A DNA stretch of 64,000 bases from assembly GCA_028825445.1 (NCBI GenBank), contig JAPKAD010000001.1, forward strand, positions 124,001 to 188,000. The letters run 5' to 3'. The DNA comes from Octadecabacter sp. GTDB lineage: Bacteria; Pseudomonadota; Alphaproteobacteria; Rhodobacterales; Rhodobacteraceae. The notes beneath the pieces are model-generated. The model did not search any database. It was not told the DNA's origin and worked only from the letters and a program-made list of their open reading frames with translations. The stretch's first letter is position 1. Each line of letters begins with the position of its first letter. Below, piece by piece: positions 57,108-64,000 of the stretch. Both the position numbers and the translations under genes were made by a program.

Positions 57108-58931
57108 ATGACAACAGATGATTCAACAAACAGTGAACCCATTAATCTTGGTGAAGACCTTCATGCAGCGCTTCCCAAGCTGGAAGAAAACATTAAACGT
57201 ATACAAGAGCTTACGCAGAGACTTATGAAGGTAATGTCGCATAAACGAAAGGTCTCACAGGATTTGCAGGGCCCTAGTCCAGAGCTTTATAGTAAGGCTA
57301 GCACGGTTGCATTTCAGGAAATGACACAAAATCCTTCTAAAATCATTGAACAGCAAATCGAATATTGGGGCAAAACGTTTCAACACTATATCGACGCCCA
57401 GCAGGCTTTTAATAAGGGAAATCTTGATGAGACCATTGATGACACGCCAACAGATCGACGGTTTGCCAACCCTTTGTGGCAAACGCACCCATATTTCAAC
57501 TTTCTTAAGCAGCAATATAAATTGAATGCGCAATCAGTCGATAAAGTAGTGACTGAAATGGGGGGGTTGGACGAGTCCGAAAAGACTCGTTTAGAATTTT
57601 TTAGCAATCAGATCATTGATATGCTGAGTCCAACAAATTTTCTTGCAACTAACCCAGATGCTTTGACTAAAGCCGTTGAAACGGAAGGTCATAGCTTAGT
57701 ACGTGGTCTGGAAAATATGATTGCGGACCTAGAAGCTAACAACGGTGAACTCGTAGTGTCACTGGCTGATAAAAGTGCGTTTACGGTTGGTAAAAATCTT
57801 GCAACAACACCGGGTGAAGTGGTATTTCGCAATCATATGTTTGAGTTAATTCAGTATGCGCCAAGCACTCAAAAAGTCTATACAAAGCCACTGATTATTT
57901 TTCCACCGTGGATCAACAAATTTTATGTTCTGGACCTCAAAGAAAAAAATTCGTTGGTCAAATGGATCGTTGATCAGGGTTTCACGCTGTTTGTGGTATC
58001 TTGGGCAAACGCAGATGAAGCCTCTCACGATATCGGAATGACGGATTATGTCGAAGACGGATATCTAACAGCTTTTAAAGTCGTGCGTGAAATTTGTGAC
58101 GTTAAAAAGGTTAATGCTGTGGGCTATTGCATCGCGGGCACGACACTGTCGCTTTCATTGACGGTAATGAAAGAGCGTGGAATCGATTATGTGAACTCCG
58201 CCACTTTGTTTACCACACTGACTGATTTTTCAAATCGTGGAGAAGTTGGCGTATTCTTAAATGATGATTTTGTTGATGGAATTGAAACTGAGGTGGCGCA
58301 GGTTGGTTTTCTTGACAGCTTTTTCATGAGCCGGACATTTAGCTATTTGCGATCCAATGACCTGATTTATCAGCCAGCCATTCGCAGTTACATGATGGGT
58401 GAAAATCCGCCTGCCTTTGATTTGTTGTATTGGAATGGTGATGGTACAAACCTTCCAGGTAAAATGGCAATCGAGTATTTACGGGGGCTGTGTCAGGGTG
58501 ACAACTTCGCGACCAATGGGTTTGATGTTGCGGGCGTATCCGCAAAGATTGCCAACGTTGAAGTGCCGATCTGTGCTATTTCATGTGAAAGTGACCATAT
58601 AGCTGCATGGAAATCTTCGTTTCAAGGGGTGCAAAAAATGGGATCAAAAGACAAGACATTTATTTTGTCAGGATCAGGTCATATCGCGGGCATCGTGAAT
58701 CCACCTGTTAAAAATAAATACGGCTTCTGGACCAACGATGACCTAATGCTGAGCCCTGAAGACTGGAAGGCCACCGCACAGAAGCATGAGGGGTCGTGGT
58801 GGCCGATGTGGGGCAATTGGTTGGCCAAGAAGTCTGGTAAAAAGATTAATTCCCGTACACCAGGATCGGCGAATCACCCACCATTGGCACCGGCGCCTGG
58901 AAGCTATGTTTTGCGCGACAAGTCAGGATAA
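57108..58931 (+). CDS. phaC: Class I polyhydroxyalkanoate synthase
   Basis: This 607-residue synthase polymerises (R)-3-hydroxyacyl-CoA into PHA on granules. It has the variable N-terminal domain followed by the alpha/beta core: TPGEVVFRNHMFELIQYAPS, PPWINKFYVLDLKEKNSLVK, the synthase box GYCIAG with nucleophile Cys341, DFSNRGEVGVFLNDDFVD, the catalytic Asp region SCESDHIAAWKSSF and the His region SGSGHIAGIVNPP. Length fits class I. phaP and phaR follow on the same strand and phaZ is divergent. Confidence 0.97.
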   Translation: MTTDDSTNSEPINLGEDLHAALPKLEENIKRIQELTQRLMKVMSHKRKVSQDLQGPSPELYSKASTVAFQEMTQNPSKIIEQQIEYWGKTFQHYIDAQQAFNKGNLDETIDDTPTDRRFANPLWQTHPYFNFLKQQYKLNAQSVDKVVTEMGGLDESEKTRLEFFSNQIIDMLSPTNFLATNPDALTKAVETEGHSLVRGLENMIADLEANNGELVVSLADKSAFTVGKNLATTPGEVVFRNHMFELIQYAPSTQKVYTKPLIIFPPWINKFYVLDLKEKNSLVKWIVDQGFTLFVVSWANADEASHDIGMTDYVEDGYLTAFKVVREICDVKKVNAVGYCIAGTTLSLSLTVMKERGIDYVNSATLFTTLTDFSNRGEVGVFLNDDFVDGIETEVAQVGFLDSFFMSRTFSYLRSNDLIYQPAIRSYMMGENPPAFDLLYWNGDGTNLPGKMAIEYLRGLCQGDNFATNGFDVAGVSAKIANVEVPICAISCESDHIAAWKSSFQGVQKMGSKDKTFILSGSGHIAGIVNPPVKNKYGFWTNDDLMLSPEDWKATAQKHEGSWWPMWGNWLAKKSGKKINSRTPGSANHPPLAPAPGSYVLRDKSG

Positions 58932-59027
58932 GGTTTATAATTATAGTTATTTGCAAAAGTAAGTTTTTAAAAGAGATACGAAAAAATGTTACCTTTTAGG
59001 TGTTTAGGTGATAAACATCCGTTTATG

Positions 59028-59038
59028 CTGCAGTGCAG
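59028..59038. promoter_or_regulatory. PhaR operator 1 upstream of the phasin gene
   Basis: CTGCAGTGCAG matches CTGC-N3-GCAG, the type of TGC-rich site reported for PhaR in Paracoccus and Rhodobacter. It lies 92 bp before the phasin start. Confidence 0.7.
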
Positions 59039-59053
59039 AATAAACTTGAAATG

Positions 59054-59064
59054 CTGCAATGCAG
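59054..59064. promoter_or_regulatory. PhaR operator 2 upstream of the phasin gene
   Basis: CTGCAATGCAG is a second exact CTGC-N3-GCAG match, centred 26 bp from the first (about 2.5 helix turns). It sits inside a longer palindrome ATGCTGCAATGCAGCAT. Confidence 0.72.
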
Positions 59065-59129
59065 CATGTAACATTGACCTTAATAGGAATTTCGGAATTT
59101 ACCGATATTGATAATTAAGGATCACTAAA

Positions 59130-59579
59130 ATGGTTGCTAATACACAAGATTTCACTGCTGTCATGAAAGACTTCATGGGTTCATTCCCAGTGGACACAAA
59201 AACAGTAGAAGATGCGATAAAAACTCAGTCTTCATTGAATGAAAAGTTATCAGCTGTTTCCTTAACTGCTGCTCAGAAATCAACGGACTTGTCCGCTAAA
59301 TGGGCTCAAGAGGCGCTGACAAAAATGACAACCTTCTCTTCGGCTAAGACAGATCCCGCCGACTATATGAAATCAGTATCCAATTTTGCATCTGAATCTG
59401 CTGAAGCCGCTGCTGAACACATGGCTTCTTTTGCTGAAATCGCTAAGTCCGTCCAAACAGAAGCTTTAGAGCTAATGATGGCTGTTGGTAAAAACATTAG
59501 CACAGATATTTCTTCCGTTGCAAATAAAGCGACTGTTGATCCAACTACTTCTGCTAAGAAATCAACAACTGAAAAGTAA
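59130..59579 (+). CDS. phaP: Phasin family protein (PHA granule coat)
   Basis: This 149-residue, largely helical, Ala/Ser/Lys-rich protein has the amphipathic phasin pattern: FTAVMKDFMGSFPVDTKTVE, LSAVSLTAAQKSTDLSAKWA, NFASESAEAAAEHMASFAEI and AKSVQTEALELMMAVGKNIS. It has no Cys or Trp-rich core. Phasins coat PHA granules and set their size and number. The start follows AAGGATCACTAAA. Two PhaR-type operators lie upstream and a terminator lies downstream, so it is a separately controlled single gene. Confidence 0.9.
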   Translation: MVANTQDFTAVMKDFMGSFPVDTKTVEDAIKTQSSLNEKLSAVSLTAAQKSTDLSAKWAQEALTKMTTFSSAKTDPADYMKSVSNFASESAEAAAEHMASFAEIAKSVQTEALELMMAVGKNISTDISSVANKATVDPTTSAKKSTTEK

Positions 59580-59633
59580 TTTTTCGAAAATTGATGCGTG
59601 CTGTCTCCTCCCATGGTGCGACGTCTTTTCGGA

Positions 59634-59673
59634 GGGCGTGCTGTTTCGATTGAAAGCGCGCCCTTTTCTTTTT
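59634..59673 (+). terminator. Intrinsic terminator between phaP and phaR
   Basis: GGGCGTGCTGTTTC pairs with GAAAGCGCGCCC (59634-59663, one small bulge, four-base loop GATT), followed by TTTTCTTTTT (59664-59673). It ends the phasin transcript 55 bp after its stop. Confidence 0.85.
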
Positions 59674-59728
59674 CTGAGTTGCAGCCTAACCTCCTCTATA
59701 AACAAATATACCCTTGGGAGGGCATGAG

Positions 59729-60280
59729 TTGGCCAAAACATCACAGCCTCTGCTGATCAAACGGTACGCAAGCCGTCGCTTGTACAATACCGAGACCAGC
59801 GATTACGTCACCTTAGAAGATATTGCGACGTTTATTCGGGAAGGCCGTGAAGTTCAGATTATTGATCTGAAATCAGGCGACGACCTAACACGTCAATTTC
59901 TTTTACAGATTATCGCAGAACATGAAAGCCGTGGCGAAAGTGTGCTTCCGGTTGATGTACTAAATGATTTGGTAAGATCTTATACATCACAATCTATGTC
60001 TGTGGTGCCACAATTTTTGTCCCAATCGTTTGATATGCTCCGTGATAGGCAATCAAAAATTATGGAAGATATGGGATCGACAAATCCTTTAGCGAAGATG
60101 CCAGGGTTCGAAGCGATGCAGGCGCAGCAAAAAGCATTTATGAAAGCAATGACGGGTGGTGTAATACCCAGTCCATTGTCGGCTGCATCTTCTGATTCAG
60201 TTCGCAGCGATAATGATTTGAGCGAGATCAAAGCAGAGCTTGCAGCGTTGCAGCAAAAGTTGTCCAAATTTGGAAAGTAA
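59729..60280 (+). CDS. phaR: Polyhydroxyalkanoate synthesis repressor PhaR
   Basis: This protein of about 183 residues has the PHB/PHA accumulation regulator DNA-binding domain at about 1-65 (LIKRYASRRLYNTETSDYVT, LEDIATFIREGREVQIIDLK, SGDDLTRQFLLQIIAEHE), then granule-binding helices rich in Met and Gln (GFEAMQAQQKAFMKAM) and a C-terminal coiled coil. PhaR represses phasin and its own gene, and is released when it binds PHA. I choose TTG 59729, with GGAGG 7 bp upstream; the nearby ATG 59724 is out of frame. Confidence 0.94.
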   Translation: MAKTSQPLLIKRYASRRLYNTETSDYVTLEDIATFIREGREVQIIDLKSGDDLTRQFLLQIIAEHESRGESVLPVDVLNDLVRSYTSQSMSVVPQFLSQSFDMLRDRQSKIMEDMGSTNPLAKMPGFEAMQAQQKAFMKAMTGGVIPSPLSAASSDSVRSDNDLSEIKAELAALQQKLSKFGK

Positions 60281-61542
60281 AAGTTTTATCTAGTTCTGGA
60301 TCGCCTTCATGAGCATTGAATTTAAGCAGAATTTGTGTGGCTTTAGTTTCATCGCTTCGCGTAGTAGATTTTAATTTATATAATATTTAGCCAAAGCCAG
60401 ACATATTGGCAGGCGCACATCACATGCCTACATGGTTATGTTATAAATGCGCGGTAAAATTGGCGACACACCTATGAATTGCAAGCCCTAAAAAGTCTGT
60501 GCATCGTCCTCGCTCTGTCCGAAGATTTGAAGCCTGACTCTGCAGATTTCAGCCAATTCAGCAAGTATTTTTGCTGTGTAATGATCTAATTTACAGTTTA
60601 GGCTGGATTTTAGCGCGGGGTTCATTTGCTAGTAGGACAGAGAAGTCCAGATTGGCGCACTATTAAGTTGTTGAGCAACATGGTCGTGATAACGTAATCC
60701 TCTTACTACTCGGCTGAGTGGATAGATTAACTGCGGATGGGTAATCACTACGAAGAGGTTTGATATGAAAAATTTAAAAAGTGGTTCTTTGTTTAACCTG
60801 CGGGTCAAAGTGGTGGATAAAACTGGGTATCTTGTCCCCTTGTTTTTTTCATAAGTTTTTGGCATGAGAGATGCCCACGCTGCAAACACTGCTTTATTAG
60901 TTACCAGAATGTAATCTTAATCTAAGATAATTATCCGTAAGCATTAAAAAGTGTGCAGTTGATCTCGTTAATTTTGACAATTTTGAGCCAGTTTCTGCTT
61001 GTGCCAAGGCTGTCGACAGCATCTTTAATCGCAGATAAACCTGCTTAAGGTAATCTTTATTAATATATCTGATATATATTCAAATAAATGAGAGTTTAAG
61101 CTGGCCTCAGCATTTAGTATTTCACCGCAAAAGTTGATATAATGATGTTCTAGTTGTTGCCGAATTTGACTTAAGCTGATATTTTATCAACATAAATAAC
61201 TGACTATGGTACTAAAATAACTGCAAACGCGATGTTATCACACAAAAACTTTGTGTTAGATTAAGTGCATTTAAGAACAAAAAAGTGTAGCTGAACATCT
61301 AGGGACGGCTAGGGCAAACTTAGTGCCCATTATGGCTGCGATTTTTCCAGCAGGGAATCTTGTGCATTTACTGAAGCTGTATAAAGTTTGCCGATGTGAG
61401 AAGCTGTGCAATTTCGTTCTATGCAACAGCAGGTTTTTCCTAGCTTTTGGAGTTAAGTATTTGTCACTTCCAAGTTATTTTTACAAAATATCTATGACAA
61501 TAGTGCGTAAAGTGTTGTTTGACCTAAATTATGGATAAATAT
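60281..61542. other. Gene-free region after phaR
   Basis: About 1.26 kb between convergent phaR and the unknown anchored protein. Short frames (60629-60889 minus, 61323-61538 plus) lack family features and ribosome sites. I see no clear terminator, RNA gene or repeat. Confidence 0.45.
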
Positions 61543-62649
61543 CTATGGCGTATCACGCAGATCAAAATAATTAAGGTTGTATAATTCTGCCTGGCTTTGG
61601 ATCACGTAGGTATCATCCCTCGAACCGCCATTCATCAAAATTAAAAAACAATCCACACAGGTACTTTGAAGTCTGTCACGGGCAAAAAGTGCGAAATCAG
61701 TTTTAAAATCATATTGATCTGTGGTCTGATTTGTCAGTGAATCAAGAATTTTTTGGTCAATGGATGCTGTCCCATCAATCCAAGCTGTAACAGAATAATA
61801 AAGAGCGTTAGGGTAACTAATCGGAGCACCGCCTGCGAGTACTGGGGTGTGGTTGTCGCCGTCGACTACAATGCCATTGCCAAGTTGTGAGATAGTAATA
61901 TTGCGTAAACTTGCACCGTCTGGCAACACGGCAGAAAGGGAAATTGATACTAGGAGTTCATGGGCGACCTCGTCAAGTGGATCTGACGTTGGCACTATTA
62001 CTGTAGGAAAGCTGATTTGCATTGATGCTGGTGTGCGTAGTTCTGGAAAATCGGTCATTGGGCGGGCGTGCAACAGCATGAATTCTGGATCCGCTGTAAT
62101 GGCGTAAATTGTGGACAAATAATCGGTGTACGTATCAAAGTGGTCTTCGATTATTTGGATTGGCGTTGCGCCAGTACGCAGTCCGCCATAATTTATATAT
62201 GGTGTATTGGAAAATTCACTACATTCTAAAAACACGCAACTGAACGTGCCTAGAAGCGCGTCGTTGCGGTAAACTTGAGCGAAAATATCTTCTGTTCTAG
62301 CCGCCTTTGTGGTAGGTGTGAAACTCCCCAAAATCTGACCATTTGGTGCATTAATTGAGACATAGGCTTTATTTTGTGCGGCCTTAATAATATTAATATC
62401 CCGCACAAAAAGTGGGTCTGGGCCAAGATTAAACAGTACCAGTGCAATATTACCCTGATCCAAATCGATATCCTGTAAAAAATATAAATTTTTGACCTCT
62501 GCGACGATGCTTGGTGGGTGTGGCGTGCTTGGGGTTGCAGGTTTTAAGGGATCACTTGAAGATTTTTCAAAGCCACGAACTAGGTGAAAACCCCCAAATG
62601 CAATCAGCCCACCAAAAAATATGACACCAATAAATGCTAGCCGTATCAA
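61543..62649 (-). CDS. Hypothetical membrane-anchored protein, 368 residues
   Basis: I do not recognise a family. An N-terminal hydrophobic segment (LAFIGVIFFGGLIAFGGFHL) suggests one membrane anchor with the rest periplasmic. A Pro/Ser linker follows (KPATPSTPHPPS), then a beta-rich domain (IALVLFNLGPDPLFVRDINI). The sequence FSCVFLECSEF and, near the end, CVDCFLILMNGGSRDDTYVI hold four Cys that could form disulfides. Its start overlaps the stop of the upstream glutamine synthetase family gene by 4 bp, so the two are translationally coupled. Confidence 0.75.
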   Translation of the reverse strand: MIRLAFIGVIFFGGLIAFGGFHLVRGFEKSSSDPLKPATPSTPHPPSIVAEVKNLYFLQDIDLDQGNIALVLFNLGPDPLFVRDINIIKAAQNKAYVSINAPNGQILGSFTPTTKAARTEDIFAQVYRNDALLGTFSCVFLECSEFSNTPYINYGGLRTGATPIQIIEDHFDTYTDYLSTIYAITADPEFMLLHARPMTDFPELRTPASMQISFPTVIVPTSDPLDEVAHELLVSISLSAVLPDGASLRNITISQLGNGIVVDGDNHTPVLAGGAPISYPNALYYSVTAWIDGTASIDQKILDSLTNQTTDQYDFKTDFALFARDRLQSTCVDCFLILMNGGSRDDTYVIQSQAELYNLNYFDLRDTP

Positions 62650-63998
62650 ACGTTTAACAATAAGTTTTCACGCTCCCAAGGACTTATAACCTGTAAGAAT
62701 TCCTCGTATTCGGTGCGCTTGACTATAGAATAGACACGGGCAAAATCTGGCCCCAGAACTTCATGCATTTCAGCATTTTTGTCAAAAAGTGTCAGTGCTG
62801 CATCTAGGCCAGTTGGCAATTCACTGTCTCCCTCATAGGCATCACCATTGAAAATAGCGGCTGGCTTAGACTGATTCTTCATACCTAGGTATCCGCAGGC
62901 AAGTGACGCAGCAATGCATAAATAGGGGTTACAATCCATACCTGCGATGCGGTTTTCAATTCGTCGTGCGTTCGGGGATGACAGTGGAACTCGCAACCCC
63001 GTAGTTCGGTTGTCACGTGCCCAGCTGAGGTTTATTGGAGCTGCATGGTCTTTCACGTAGCGACGATAGCTGTTCACATACGGTGCCATTACAGCAATGA
63101 CGCTTGGCAAGTGTTTTTGCAATCCACCAATAAAATGCAAAAAAACTTCAGTTTCTTCGTCGTTTGGTCCAGTGAAGATGTTATTGCCATCTTTGTCGAG
63201 TATCGAGTGATGGATGTGCATCGCTGATCCAGGTTCGTTTTCGATTGGTTTGGCCATGAACGTGGCATAGCAATTGTGCTTTAATGCGGCTTCTTTAAGA
63301 AGACGTTTGAAGAAAAAAACCTCATCCGCGAGCTTGACAGGATTGCCGTGATTGAGGTTAATTTCAAGTTGACCTGCGCCACCTTCTTGCGTGATACCGT
63401 CAATTTCAAACCCTTGGATCTCAGCAAATTCATAGATGTCGTCGATCACAGGTCCGTAATCGTCAACGGCAGTCATGGAATAGGCTTGGCGTGCAGCGGC
63501 AGGGCGACCGGACCGTCCAATCATGGGTTCAATGGGTTTGGCAGGATCAGTGTTGGGCGCAACAAGAAAAAATTCCATTTCTGGTGCCACAACAGGTGTC
63601 CAGCCCTCGGCTTCGTATAAGGCAACTACACGTTTAAGCACATTGCGCGGGCTGAATTGTACTGGATCGCCTTGTTGGTTGAATGCGTCATGAATCACTT
63701 GTAAAGTGCCATCTGCTGCCCAGGGGGCGGCAGTTGCTGTCGAATAATCAGGCTTTAGAATCATGTCGGGTTCTGTGAACCCAGCGTCGCCTGCCGCTTC
63801 GCCCCAACCACCTGTAAGCGTTTGAAAAAAAATAGATTCAGGCAGATGAAACTGCATCATTTTTTCCCATTTTGCTGCCGGAACGGCTTTACCGCGCGCG
63901 ATGCCAGGTAGGTCTGAAATCATGCATTCAACCTCGTCCAGACGGTTAGCATCAAGATATTTGCGTGCTGCTTGTGGAATTTTAGTAGTCCAGCTCAT
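62646..63998 (-). CDS. Glutamine synthetase family protein, probable gamma-glutamylpolyamine synthetase type
   Basis: This 450-residue protein is complete in the window. The N-terminal part has EVECMISDLPGIARGKAVPA. The catalytic domain has the metal-site strand VVAPEMEFFLVAP, the FEIDGITQEGGAGQLEINLN region, KPIENEPGSAMHIHHSILD, NSYRRYVKDHAAPINLSWAR and RRIENRIAGMDCNPYLCIAA. The DLPGIARGK start and these strings match the PuuA/GlnT-like branch rather than GlnA, so the likely substrate is a polyamine or other amine; this is family inference. It is co-transcribed with the unknown anchored gene. Confidence 0.85.
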   Translation of the reverse strand: MSWTTKIPQAARKYLDANRLDEVECMISDLPGIARGKAVPAAKWEKMMQFHLPESIFFQTLTGGWGEAAGDAGFTEPDMILKPDYSTATAAPWAADGTLQVIHDAFNQQGDPVQFSPRNVLKRVVALYEAEGWTPVVAPEMEFFLVAPNTDPAKPIEPMIGRSGRPAAARQAYSMTAVDDYGPVIDDIYEFAEIQGFEIDGITQEGGAGQLEINLNHGNPVKLADEVFFFKRLLKEAALKHNCYATFMAKPIENEPGSAMHIHHSILDKDGNNIFTGPNDEETEVFLHFIGGLQKHLPSVIAVMAPYVNSYRRYVKDHAAPINLSWARDNRTTGLRVPLSSPNARRIENRIAGMDCNPYLCIAASLACGYLGMKNQSKPAAIFNGDAYEGDSELPTGLDAALTLFDKNAEMHEVLGPDFARVYSIVKRTEYEEFLQVISPWERENLLLNV

Positions 63999-64000
63999 GC

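Overview
The window looks like a chromosome segment from a marine alphaproteobacterium of the Roseobacter group (Rhodobacterales). The evidence is gene content and order: an S4-domain protein, FdxA-type ferredoxin and CarD in a row; a small one-helix protein between glyQ and glyS followed by a PPDK-like protein; folB-folP-glmM; a phaZ/phaC/phaP/phaR cluster; and a gamma-glutamylpolyamine-type glutamine synthetase. The taxon is inferred from family knowledge, not from a search. There are no rRNA or tRNA genes, no CRISPR array and no intact insertion sequence that I could see.

Layout. 1-5 kb: tail of a helicase-like gene, S4 protein, fdxA, carD, then convergent purD and divergent xseA. 5.8-11.2 kb: ftsY, a broken membrane-protein region, yciB and a GST. 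11.4-13.9 kb: metZ behind a SAM-II-like pseudoknot leader, then folE2. 15.7-19.6 kb: a manganese/iron ABC transporter operon (sitABCD) with candidate operators, followed by the wreck of a Fur/Irr-type regulator. 20.1-24.9 kb: trkH, a ThDP-dependent decarboxylase and a protease-like envelope protein without catalytic residues. 25.1-35.7 kb: glyQ, a small membrane protein, glyS, a PPDK-like protein, a cell-wall hydrolase, folB, folP, glmM and a DMT exporter. 37.5-44 kb: ilvC with two divergent Lrp/AsnC genes, a MATE exporter, an aminotransferase, a small unknown gene and sdhE. 45-52.8 kb: several decayed genes around gloA, then thyX, an ArsC-like protein, thrS and an alpha/beta hydrolase. 54.5-60.3 kb: the polyhydroxyalkanoate cluster. 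61.5-64 kb: an unknown anchored protein and a glutamine synthetase family gene.

How the genes work together. The clearest functional blocks are manganese/iron uptake; folate synthesis (FolE2, FolB, FolP); methionine synthesis under probable SAM control; glycyl- and threonyl-tRNA charging; branched-chain amino acid synthesis; and carbon storage as PHA granules, with PhaR operators upstream of the phasin gene.

The most striking property is decay. By my estimate about a quarter of the window has no intact gene, which is high for this group, and several gaps hold recognisable gene wrecks with in-frame stops or frameshifts. Two gaps (about 36.6-37.4 and 48.2-48.7 kb) are extremely AT-rich. I did not find a convincing new multi-gene system. 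The most interesting leads are the broken regulator beside sitABCD, the metZ leader pseudoknot, the PhaR double operator, and three proteins that keep a fold while losing key residues.
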